Source of the DNA: Comamonadaceae bacterium UBA2121
GTDB taxonomy: Bacteria; Pseudomonadota; Gammaproteobacteria; Burkholderiales; Burkholderiaceae_C
Assembly: GCA_002331385.1 (NCBI GenBank)
Contig: DCYB01000004.1
Coordinates: 190,018 to 254,017 of the forward strand
Direction: 5' to 3'
DNA: 64,000 bases
Shown here in pieces: positions 25,120-32,684 of the stretch. Position 1 is the stretch's first letter, and every line of letters starts with the position of its first letter. The notes beneath the pieces were generated by a model. It was not told the origin of the DNA and did not search any database. It saw nothing but the letters and a program-made list of their open reading frames with translations. The position numbers and the translations under genes are program-made.

Positions 25120-25908
25120 ATGACTGCCCCTTATGAACTACAGATTTCCTCCATGCAAGGGAAATGCTCCGACGCCGAATGGCAGGCGCGCATCGATCTG
25201 GCCGCCTGCTACCGGCTCGTGAATCTGTATGGCATGTCGGACATGATGGCCAACCACATCTCATCGCGCGTGCCCGATGAGGACGACGCCTTCCTCATCA
25301 ACGCCTACGGCATGATGTATGAGGAGATCACCGCCTCCAGCCTCATCAAGGTCAGCCACGACGGCACCATCCTCTCCAAACCCGACTTTGGCCCGCTGGA
25401 CTACGGCGTCAACAAGGCGGGCTACGTGATCCACAGCGCGGTGCACGATGCGCGGCCCGAAGTCGGCTGCGTCATTCACACCCACAGTTGGGCCTCGATG
25501 GCCGTGTCCTCGCTGGAATGCGGCCTTCTGCCCATCACGCAGACGGCGATGCGCTTTCTCAAGATCGGTTACCACGACTACCAGGGCGTGGTGCTCGATA
25601 CCGCAGAACAGGAATCGCTGATCAAGGACCTCGGTAACGGCGAGGCTCTCATCCTGCGCAACCACGGCGCGCTGACCGTGGGCCGCACCGTGGGCGAAGC
25701 ATTCAACTGGATGCACCGGCTCGAACTGGCCTGCCGCTCGCAACTCGCCGCCATGGCCTGCAACACGCCGTTTGCCAAGGTATCCGACGAGGTGCTGCAA
25801 GAAACCTGGAACAACTACCAGCCCGGCACACGCCGCCCCTACGGACAGATGGAGTGGCCTGCACTGCTGCGCAAGCTCGACCGCCTCGACCCCAGCTATC
25901 GCTCGTGA
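25120..25908 (+). CDS. Class II aldolase/adducin family protein
   Basis: 262-residue metal-dependent aldolase-like protein. Zinc ligands are visible as VIHTHSWASMAVSSLE (HTH) and ILRNHGALTVGRTVGEAF (NHG), with the N-terminal ANHISSRVPDEDD block typical of the family. Start ATG 25120 follows an AGGAG site at 25106-25110. Members include fuculose-1-phosphate aldolase, 3-oxo-tetronate 4-phosphate decarboxylases and aldolase-like proteins in organic-acid operons. Its reaction here is unknown. It lies between tcuB and a Bug-protein gene on the same strand and probably handles a hydroxy- or oxo-acid from the same substrate. Confidence 0.88.
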   Translation: MTAPYELQISSMQGKCSDAEWQARIDLAACYRLVNLYGMSDMMANHISSRVPDEDDAFLINAYGMMYEEITASSLIKVSHDGTILSKPDFGPLDYGVNKAGYVIHSAVHDARPEVGCVIHTHSWASMAVSSLECGLLPITQTAMRFLKIGYHDYQGVVLDTAEQESLIKDLGNGEALILRNHGALTVGRTVGEAFNWMHRLELACRSQLAAMACNTPFAKVSDEVLQETWNNYQPGTRRPYGQMEWPALLRKLDRLDPSYRS

Positions 25909-25984
25909 CCCCGGGCGAAAAGGCCGGACACAGGCCCGCCCCTTTCCATAAGTATCACTACATAACTACCCACGGAGACAAATC

Positions 25985-26980
25985 ATGCACCCGACACGCG
26001 AAACGGCACGCATCTCGCGGCGCCAGATCGGCGCTTACCTTCTCGCGGCAGGCCTCCTGCCTGCCACCGGCCTTGGGCATGCACAAGACAAATGGCCTGC
26101 TAAACCCGTCAAGGTTGTCGTGGCCTTCACGGCAGGCGGCACCACCGATCTGCTGGCCCGTGCGGTCACGCAGAAGCTGTCCGAAAAGCTCGGCCAGTCG
26201 TTCATCATCGACAACAAGCCCGGCGGCGGCGGCAACATCGGCACCGAATTCGTCGTGCGAGCACCTGCGGACGGCTACACGCTGATCGTGAACTCCGTCG
26301 GTCCCATCGCAGTGAACCAGAGCCTCTACAAGGGCATGAACTACGACCCCTTGGTCGATCTGGTGCCCGTCATCCAGATTGCCGACGTCCCCAACGTGCT
26401 GGTCGTGCACCCATCGGTTCCGGTCAAGAACTTCGATGAATTCGTTGCCTACGTGAAAGCCAACCCCGGCAAGCTGAGCTACGGCTCCACCGGCGTGGGC
26501 ACCTCCTCGCACCTCTCAAGCTACATGCTCAGCCAACGCATCGGGAGCGAAACTCTGCACGTCCCCTACAAGGGCGCCAACGCGCTCAATGACCTGTTGG
26601 CCGGTCGACTGCAATTCATGTTTGCGACGATCCCCTCCGTCATCCAGCACATCAAGTCCGGCAAATTGCGCGCCCTCGCCGTCTCCAGCGACAAGACATC
26701 GCGCTCGCTGCCCGGCATTCCCACCGTGGCCGAAAAAGGCTTCCCCGGATTCGCCGCAGGTTCGTGGTTCGGCTTCTTTGCACCCAAGGGCACGCCCGCA
26801 CCCGTCATCGCCCTGCTGAACAAATCGGTCAACGAAGCCCTGCCCGCCCTCGAGGAACAAATGATCCGCGAAGGCGCCGACCCCATTGGCGGAACGCCCG
26901 AACAGTTCGGCCAATTCACGCGCAAGGAACACGAAAAATGGCAAAAGATCGTGAAGGACTCCGGCGCCACGGTGGATTGA
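25985..26980 (+). CDS. Bug/TctC-family periplasmic solute-binding protein
   Basis: 331 residues with a signal sequence (SRRQIGAYLLAAGLLPATGL, cleavage near GHAQ). Bug folds bind carboxylates in the periplasm. Conserved blocks: KWPAKPVKVVVAFTAGGTTD, IIDNKPGGGGNIGTEFVVRA, PADGYTLIVN, YGSTGVGTSSHL, LHVPYKGANALNDLLAGRLQ and SRSLPGIPTVAEKGFPGF. No tctA/tctB membrane genes lie in the window, so it is an orphan receptor, common in Burkholderiales. It follows the aldolase gene by 76 bp and precedes the 2-hydroxyacid dehydrogenase by 43 bp, so it is probably in the tcu operon. Confidence 0.92.
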   Translation: MHPTRETARISRRQIGAYLLAAGLLPATGLGHAQDKWPAKPVKVVVAFTAGGTTDLLARAVTQKLSEKLGQSFIIDNKPGGGGNIGTEFVVRAPADGYTLIVNSVGPIAVNQSLYKGMNYDPLVDLVPVIQIADVPNVLVVHPSVPVKNFDEFVAYVKANPGKLSYGSTGVGTSSHLSSYMLSQRIGSETLHVPYKGANALNDLLAGRLQFMFATIPSVIQHIKSGKLRALAVSSDKTSRSLPGIPTVAEKGFPGFAAGSWFGFFAPKGTPAPVIALLNKSVNEALPALEEQMIREGADPIGGTPEQFGQFTRKEHEKWQKIVKDSGATVD

Positions 26981-27023
26981 ATCCACTCACCCCCGGTCAC
27001 CTGAGTACAAGGAACTTCGCAGC

Positions 27024-28049
27024 ATGAGCGACACCCTCACCCCAGCACTCGCCCTGCGCATCCTCGTCTCCGATGCCGTACGTGACGGCATGGGCGCGCG
27101 TATTCGCGCATGTATCGAACCCGCGCCGGAACTGGTGACTACGCAGGACGTGCTGGAGCGCGGCGCGTTGTTTGACGTGGCCTTCGTCTCGCGCGATGTG
27201 ACGGGGCGCTCGACGAAGCACGAAATCCAGCCCGCCACACAGCAGTTCTATGACGCGATGCTGGGCAGCTGCGATCTGCGCTGGATGCACTTTCACTCCG
27301 CCGGTGCCGATCGGCCCGTGTATCTCGAACTGGCTGCGCGTGGGGTGACGATCACGTCGTCTGCGGGCACGAATGCCGAGGTGGTGGCGCAGAACGCCGT
27401 GGCGGGTGTGCTCATGCTGGGGCGCCGGTTTCCACAATTGCTGGCGGCGCAGCAACGGCGCGAATGGGCGCCGCTGATCGCCCAACCGCCGTTGCCACGC
27501 GATATCCAGGGGCAAACGGCGACCATTGTGGGCTGGGGTGGCATCGGGCAGGCCGTGGCGCGCATCCTGCGTGCCGTGGGCATGCACATTCAGGTCGTGC
27601 GCAGCAGCCAATGCACCACCCCGGAAGGATTCGCTTCGGTGGCGTTTGAAGACCTGGGCAGTGTGCTGCCTGCCACCGACTGGCTGATTCTGGCCTGCCC
27701 GCTGACGCCGCGCACGCGCCAGTTGGTGAATGCCAAGGCGCTGGCACAGCTGCCCGCCCACGCGCATCTGGTCAACGTCGCGCGTGGTGATGTCGTGGAA
27801 GAAAACGCCCTGATCGACGCGCTGAAAGGCGAGCGGCTGGCGGGCGCTTATCTGGACGTGTTTGCGCACGAGCCGCTGCCCGCCGATTCCCCCCTCTGGT
27901 GCATGCCCAACGTGATCGCCACGCCCCACAGCGCCGGCTTTGCGGCGGGCAATGCAGACCGTGTCGTGCAGATGTTTCTCGACAACCTGGGCCGCTACGC
28001 AAGCGGCGCGCCCCTGGTGAACGTCGTGGACACCCCCGGTGCGACCTGA
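27024..28049 (+). CDS. D-2-hydroxyacid dehydrogenase
   Basis: 341-residue NAD(P)-dependent dehydrogenase that interconverts 2-hydroxyacids and 2-oxoacids in the cytoplasm. The nucleotide-binding motif is IVGWGGIGQAVARILRAVGM (GxGxxGxxxA near 170). The catalytic Arg lies in LVNVARGDVVEENALIDALK, the Glu in GAYLDVFAHEPLPADSPLW, and the His in VIATPHSAGFAAGNADRV. The N-terminal substrate-binding domain ends with SSAGTNAEVVAQNAVAGVLM. The exact acid is unknown. It lies between two Bug genes on the same strand. Confidence 0.93.
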   Translation: MSDTLTPALALRILVSDAVRDGMGARIRACIEPAPELVTTQDVLERGALFDVAFVSRDVTGRSTKHEIQPATQQFYDAMLGSCDLRWMHFHSAGADRPVYLELAARGVTITSSAGTNAEVVAQNAVAGVLMLGRRFPQLLAAQQRREWAPLIAQPPLPRDIQGQTATIVGWGGIGQAVARILRAVGMHIQVVRSSQCTTPEGFASVAFEDLGSVLPATDWLILACPLTPRTRQLVNAKALAQLPAHAHLVNVARGDVVEENALIDALKGERLAGAYLDVFAHEPLPADSPLWCMPNVIATPHSAGFAAGNADRVVQMFLDNLGRYASGAPLVNVVDTPGAT

Positions 28050-28106
28050 CGCCTCCTGACCCCGACAGCACGCAGTACTTCATTCAAAAACCATGCGAAG
28101 GATCTC

Positions 28107-29096
28107 ATGATGAACAAGCGAAACTTTCTGCAGCGCGCGACCGTGATGGCCGCGCTGGCCACGATCGCAGGCGCGTCGATGGCGGCGGATGCGCCCGCAT
28201 TTCCGCCCAACAAACCGGTGACTCTGGTCGTCGGTTTTGCTGCGGGTGGCGCAGCCGATGCGGCAGCGCGCCTGATCGCCAAGAAGCTGGGCGAAAACAT
28301 CGGGCAGACGGTGGTCGTGGACAACCGCGGCGGCGCGGGCGGCAACATCGCGCACCAGCAAGTGGCGGCGGGTCTGGCGGACGGCTCGGTGTTGCTGTTC
28401 GGCTCGGTGGGGCCGCTGACGATCGCGCCGCACATCATGAAGCTGAACTACGACCCGTTCAAGGATCTGGCGCCGATCTCGGGCGGGGTGTACTTCCCCA
28501 ACGTGCTGGTCGTGCACAAGGGCGCGGGCATCAAGACGCTGTCGGAGTTCGTCGCCAAGGCGAAGGCCAAACCGGGCTCCATCGACTTTGCCTCGACCGG
28601 CGCGGGTTCCGCCTCGCATCTGGCGGGCGAGCTGTTCAACCAGCGCGCTGGCATCGACACCGTGCACGTGCCCTACAAGGGCGGTGCGCCGGCACTGCAG
28701 GATTTGCTGGGCGAGCGCATCACGAGCTACTTTGCCGCGCCGCCCACCGCGCTGCCGCACATCGAGACGGGCAAGCTGATTCCGCTGGCCACCACCGGGC
28801 TGAAGCGTCCGGCCTACATGCCCAACATTCCGACCGTGGCCGAGCAAGGCTATCCCGGCTTCCAGGCGTTGAACTGGTATGGTTTTGTCGCCTCGTCCAA
28901 AACGCCAGCACCGATTCTGGACCGCTGGAACGTGGAGATCGTGAAGGTGCTGAACGATCCGGGCGTGAAGGAGGCGCTGACCAAGCATGGCCTGGACCCG
29001 CACCCCACCACGCGCGCCGAGTTCGCCACCTTCATGAAGAAGGAATACGACCAATGGGGCGCCATCGTGCGAGAGCGCAAGATCACGGCCCAGTAA
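28107..29096 (+). CDS. Bug/TctC-family periplasmic solute-binding protein
   Basis: 329 residues; signal MMNKRNFLQRATVMAALATI with cleavage near GASMAADA. Conserved blocks: PPNKPVTLVVGFAAGGAADA, VVVDNRGGAGGNIAHQQVAA, FASTGAGSASHLAGELFN, VHVPYKGGAPALQDLLGERI and YMPNIPTVAEQGYPGFQALN. It lies 57 bp after the dehydrogenase gene and is followed by a strong terminator, so it closes the organic-acid operon. As with the Bug gene at 25985, no membrane partner is nearby. The two proteins differ enough to suggest different ligands. Confidence 0.93.
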   Translation: MMNKRNFLQRATVMAALATIAGASMAADAPAFPPNKPVTLVVGFAAGGAADAAARLIAKKLGENIGQTVVVDNRGGAGGNIAHQQVAAGLADGSVLLFGSVGPLTIAPHIMKLNYDPFKDLAPISGGVYFPNVLVVHKGAGIKTLSEFVAKAKAKPGSIDFASTGAGSASHLAGELFNQRAGIDTVHVPYKGGAPALQDLLGERITSYFAAPPTALPHIETGKLIPLATTGLKRPAYMPNIPTVAEQGYPGFQALNWYGFVASSKTPAPILDRWNVEIVKVLNDPGVKEALTKHGLDPHPTTRAEFATFMKKEYDQWGAIVRERKITAQ

Positions 29097-29110
29097 GCCG
29101 CGCACCGCTC

Positions 29111-29142
29111 AAAAAAAGGCGCCATCGCGGCGCCTTTTTTTC
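29111..29142. terminator. Rho-independent terminator closing the organic-acid operon
   Basis: Stem GGCGCC / GGCGCC (29118-29123 and 29129-29134) with loop ATCGC, extended by A7 on the left and T8 on the right, 14 bp after the Bug stop codon. Its symmetry lets it also serve the NUDIX gene, which converges from the other side. Confidence 0.93.
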
Positions 29143-29172
29143 ATGGTCCGTTGGGGCCCTTGGTTGGAGCCT

Positions 29173-29658
29173 TCACACGGGCGACGTGTACACGCTGTCG
29201 TCGGTGTAGACCATCTCCAGCGGAAATCGCCTGCCGCGCAGATAGTCTTCGATGTTCGCCAACACGAACGGGCTGCGGTGGCGATCGGCGGTGGCGCGGA
29301 CTTCGTCCAGCGTCATCCACACGGCGCGCACAATCCCGTCATCGAGCGCGCGCCAGCTATGGTGCGCGCCAACCTTGCCGCTGAAGCTGAAACGCATGTA
29401 GGTGATGTCGTCCCCGGTGCGCGTGCGGATGAAGCGGTTCATGTACACGCCCACCAGCGCCTCGGGGATGAAGTCGTAGCCGGTTTCTTCCAGCACTTCA
29501 CGCACGCACGCCTGCACGGGAGACTCTCCGGGGTCCAGATGCCCTGCCGGATTGTTCAGTCGCAAGCCGTCGGCGGTGTCTTCTTCAATCAGCAGGAAGC
29601 GGCCGTCCTGCTCGATGACGGCGGCTGTGGTGACGTTGGGTTTCCAGCGGTTTGGCAT
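29173..29658 (-). CDS. NUDIX hydrolase
   Basis: 161-residue NUDIX protein. The Nudix box is complete: GHLDPGESPVQACVREVLEETGY (residues about 39-61, pattern Gx5Ex7REVxEExG). Surroundings (FLLIEEDTADGLRLNNPAG and YMRFSFSGKVGAHHSWRAL) match the phosphatase NudJ/YmfB-type proteins, which hydrolyse nucleoside di- or triphosphates or thiamine pyrophosphate precursors. In many Burkholderiales this gene lies immediately upstream of mnmA on the same strand. Here both have the same orientation but the organic-acid block lies between them. Confidence 0.93.
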   Translation of the reverse strand: MPNRWKPNVTTAAVIEQDGRFLLIEEDTADGLRLNNPAGHLDPGESPVQACVREVLEETGYDFIPEALVGVYMNRFIRTRTGDDITYMRFSFSGKVGAHHSWRALDDGIVRAVWMTLDEVRATADRHRSPFVLANIEDYLRGRRFPLEMVYTDDSVYTSPV

Positions 29659-29736
29659 GGCGCGATTATGGCAATTGTGAGTGACTAATCATCAGCGCGA
29701 GTCGATGTGCGCTGAAGACCCGTCTGCATCGTTGGG

Positions 29737-30246
29737 TCAGCGACCGATCTGCGCCAGCATGTAGACCGCGCCGTCGCCGTAAGTTGCAAGGCTCGAACGC
29801 TGCTGTGCATCGTCGAGAACGTGAATGGCGTATCCCTTGCGTTCCCAGTAAGGCTGCGAGCCCTGCACGGACACCAGCGCCGAATGCGCCAGTCCCTGTG
29901 CGCGCGCCATGCGCCACAGCATGTCCACCAGCATGCGCGCCAGCCCCTGGCCGGCAAAGGCGGGCAGCACGGCCATGTCGTGCAGATACAGCGTATCGGG
30001 CGCCTGCTCCGATGCGGCGAAGTCGCCGTGCAACGGCGTCACCTGCCCTACGCGACTGCGATAGGCGGCAAGGTAAGCGCACACGGCGTCATCGTGCTGC
30101 AGCACCACAGAGCAGTTGCTCGCACTCGCGATGCGACGGGCAAAAACCGCTTCACCTTCGATGAAATCGTCGCCATAACAGGCCCGCTGCACTTCGAGCA
30201 GCCCGGGAATATCGTCTACGCGCAGATTGCGCAAATGCCATGACAT
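29737..30246 (-). CDS. GNAT-family N-acetyltransferase
   Basis: 169 residues. The acetyl-CoA binding motif is LYLHDMAVLPAFAGQGLARM with LVDMLWRMARAQGLAHSALV (motif A, pattern V.p...G.G.a..L), followed by motif B SQPYWERKGYAIH. N-terminal LRNLRVDDIPGLLEVQRACY is typical of GNAT beta-1/alpha-1. The substrate is unknown. It is one of several small genes on the minus strand; the gap to riboflavin synthase upstream is only 26 bp, so the two are probably co-transcribed. Confidence 0.9.
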   Translation of the reverse strand: MSWHLRNLRVDDIPGLLEVQRACYGDDFIEGEAVFARRIASASNCSVVLQHDDAVCAYLAAYRSRVGQVTPLHGDFAASEQAPDTLYLHDMAVLPAFAGQGLARMLVDMLWRMARAQGLAHSALVSVQGSQPYWERKGYAIHVLDDAQQRSSLATYGDGAVYMLAQIGR

Positions 30247-30272
30247 GCGTGGTCGTTCCTCAGCAATCTGGT

Positions 30273-30977
30273 TCAGTGCGGCAGCTTGGGGGCTTGCACG
30301 AAGTCCTCCAGCGTGAGCCCTTTTTCCTTGAGCAGCGCCTCCAGCACGGGTTGCAGCCGCCCCAGGCTTTCCTGCACCGTCTCGCGCACTGTGTCCACCA
30401 CCACCTGCGTGCTGCGCTCGATCTCCACGTTGAGCGCATCGCCCGCCTTTTTGGTGGCAAACACCGTGGCACGCAGCGTCTCGGGAATCAGCCAGACTTC
30501 AAACCAGCCCTCTTGCCGGTTCACCTCGGCCACCGTCAGGCTGGCACCGTGGATGGCGATATAGCCCTTGGCGAACACGTAGCGGCGGAAATCCTCGGGC
30601 ACGGCAATGCGCCAGACCACGTTGTTCTCCAGTTCACGCACGTCGGCCAGGGTGGCGCGAAAGTCGATGTGGCCCGACAGCGGGTGCCCGCCGATCTCGG
30701 CCCCATCTTTGGCGGCGCGCTCCACGTTCACGCGATCGCCTGCGTGGTAGCTGCCCAGCGTGGTGACGTTGAGGCTTTGCAGCATCACGTCGAAATTCGC
30801 GCGCGTGGGCGAGACCAGCCCGGTCACCGTCAGGCACACGCCGTCGGTGGACACGCTGGCGCCAATCGCCAGATCGGTACAGAAACCCTCGGGGAACTCC
30901 AGCGTGAACGTGCGCAATCCTGCGCGATCTTCGATGGCGGCAATGGCTGCCGTGGCTTGAACAATGCCCGTGAACAT
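30273..30977 (-). CDS. ribE: Riboflavin synthase alpha subunit
   Basis: 234-residue protein made of two lumazine-binding repeats. The first starts MFTGIVQATAAIAAIEDRAG and has GASVSTDGVCLTVTGL; the second starts at about residue 100 (GGHPLSGHIDFRATLADVRE) with YIAIHGASLTVAEVN. It converts two 6,7-dimethyl-8-ribityllumazine molecules into riboflavin. The length is slightly above the usual 200-220 because of a C-terminal helical tail (TVQESLGRLQPVLEALLKEK). No other rib genes and no FMN riboswitch are visible, so this could be a second, stand-alone copy. Confidence 0.92.
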   Translation of the reverse strand: MFTGIVQATAAIAAIEDRAGLRTFTLEFPEGFCTDLAIGASVSTDGVCLTVTGLVSPTRANFDVMLQSLNVTTLGSYHAGDRVNVERAAKDGAEIGGHPLSGHIDFRATLADVRELENNVVWRIAVPEDFRRYVFAKGYIAIHGASLTVAEVNRQEGWFEVWLIPETLRATVFATKKAGDALNVEIERSTQVVVDTVRETVQESLGRLQPVLEALLKEKGLTLEDFVQAPKLPH

Positions 30978-31211
30978 GAAAAACCTTTATGCAGAATGCA
31001 ACTGCATCAGCGCCGCACATGCGGCAACAAAGCCGTAGATTCTGCCATCGGTTGGCATTTGCCGATATCGTCAGTGGATTCCAGCGTGAAAGCACCGCGC
31101 GGACTGGGAAGCCCGCGCGGCCAAGCGCACGCTCTACCTTACGCCCGAGACCCGTCCAATGCGCTGTTGATCCGGGGCCGGTCGCTTCTCGTTGTCACTC
31201 CCTTTTCGCCG

Positions 31212-32576
31212 TCATTTGGCGCGCAGGAAATCCCCGACTTCCAGCAAAACGAGTTCGTTGTCGTCCGCCTTGACCGGATCGCGGCTGGAACTGAATGGCA
31301 GGTTGTTGTCGTTGCCCACCACGATATGGTTGGCGTCCACCACATCCACGTTCTCAATGGTGAAGAACGGGAACGTCAACACCCCTGCCGTCAACGGTTT
31401 CCTGGCCAACTGGCCGGGGTCCTGCAGGTTCATCAGATCGATGTAGCCCAGCTTGCGCAGCGCGCCGCCCGCATTCGCGTCGGATAACTCCACCTTGTAG
31501 ACGCGCTTGAACTTCGCCACATCGGCAAAGCAATCCTTGCCCTTCTCCCCCGCTGGGCAGGCCTTGTCTGCCGTGCCTTCGCCGTTGTCGCGCTCGATGA
31601 TCAGGCCGGTGGTGGCATCGATCATGTTGAAGTCGCCAATCGCGTGGTGATTGGCTTCCAGCACATATTTCCAATGGCGGCCTGTCCATTGCCCGGCCTT
31701 CACGTCAAACTCCAGCACGCGCAGGAACTGCTTGCCGCCTTCCACGCTTTCGTAGGCCTTGGCCGCGTCGTCCCACACCGGGCCTTCCAGCAGCGGGTAC
31801 AACTTGCTTCCATCCGGGGACGAGGCCATGCCTTCAAACCCCTTGGAGCGCTTGATCTGGAAAGGCGCCATCGTGGCATCAGGCGCGCCCGGAGCCACCA
31901 GCCCCGGCGCGTCGGGTGAGCGCACCACCTTGCCATCGACCCGCGTCTCAAACACGGCTTGCACTTTGCCGTTCATGTCGGCCTTGATGAGATAGGGACC
32001 GAACTCTTCACCAATCCACAACGCACCGCCAGCAAACTGGAAACTCTCCGGATCAAAGTCGGAGCCCGTCAGGTAGCGCTGCTTCGAGCCTTCATGCACG
32101 ATGCGAAACGGCACCTTCTTATCCGGGTCGTGCAGGAAGATGGTCTTCAAACGCTTGAACTGGCCGCTCTTGAAATCCACCTGGTAATGGTTCAGGTACA
32201 GCATGAAATCGGGCGAGTTCGCCTTGTTGCCCGCGCCGTTGTCCGTGAGGATCCAGAACGAGCCATCGGGCATGCGCTTGATGCCCGAGTGCCCCTGCAG
32301 CGGTTGGCCCTGGAAGGGCAGCGACACGCCCGTCGGACGGCCATTGGACAGCCCCTCGATGCTGCCAACCTGTTCGGTGCGCTTCACCTGGGTGAATTTG
32401 CCGCTGACCAGCAGATCCGCAGGCGCGTCCTTGGGTGCAGGAATGAACGACTGCGCGGGCAAGATCGCGTGCCCAGCCACGGTGGCGGGATAGGCCTGCT
32501 GCGCTGGTGCGGCGGTCGCGAAAAGGCTGGCAGCCAGCCACGCGCAAGCGAGGGAAATGGTGGAGGGAGATTGCAT
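31212..32576 (-). CDS. Phytase-like/esterase-like beta-propeller protein, secreted
   Basis: 454 residues from ATG 32576, with signal peptide MQSPSTISLACAWLAASLFA (cleavage near APAQQ). It belongs to the 'esterase-like activity of phytase' family: EGLSNGRPTGVSLPFQGQPL, FWILTDNGAGNKANSPDFML, GSDFDPESFQFAGGALWIGE, FEGMASSPDGSKLYPLLEGP, HAIGDFNMIDATTGLIIERD and VVDANHIVVGNDNNLPFSSS. Acidic residues in these blades resemble calcium/phosphate sites. A periplasmic hydrolase of phosphate or carboxylic esters is the best guess. A longer frame from 32648 lacks a signal and is less likely. Confidence 0.88.
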   Translation of the reverse strand: MQSPSTISLACAWLAASLFATAAPAQQAYPATVAGHAILPAQSFIPAPKDAPADLLVSGKFTQVKRTEQVGSIEGLSNGRPTGVSLPFQGQPLQGHSGIKRMPDGSFWILTDNGAGNKANSPDFMLYLNHYQVDFKSGQFKRLKTIFLHDPDKKVPFRIVHEGSKQRYLTGSDFDPESFQFAGGALWIGEEFGPYLIKADMNGKVQAVFETRVDGKVVRSPDAPGLVAPGAPDATMAPFQIKRSKGFEGMASSPDGSKLYPLLEGPVWDDAAKAYESVEGGKQFLRVLEFDVKAGQWTGRHWKYVLEANHHAIGDFNMIDATTGLIIERDNGEGTADKACPAGEKGKDCFADVAKFKRVYKVELSDANAGGALRKLGYIDLMNLQDPGQLARKPLTAGVLTFPFFTIENVDVVDANHIVVGNDNNLPFSSSRDPVKADDNELVLLEVGDFLRAK

Positions 32577-32684
32577 GTGGGCCTTGCGTTGGCGATAGAG
32601 AAAGGGAGAGGGACCGGGTCCAAACCCCTCACGATGCCGGGCACACATGACACGCCTGTGACCTGATCGGAGAAATCGGATCGC

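Noticed and set aside
30978..31211. FMN riboswitch upstream of riboflavin synthase
   Set aside because: The 234-bp upstream region lacks the conserved RFN-element core sequences; nothing riboswitch-like was found.
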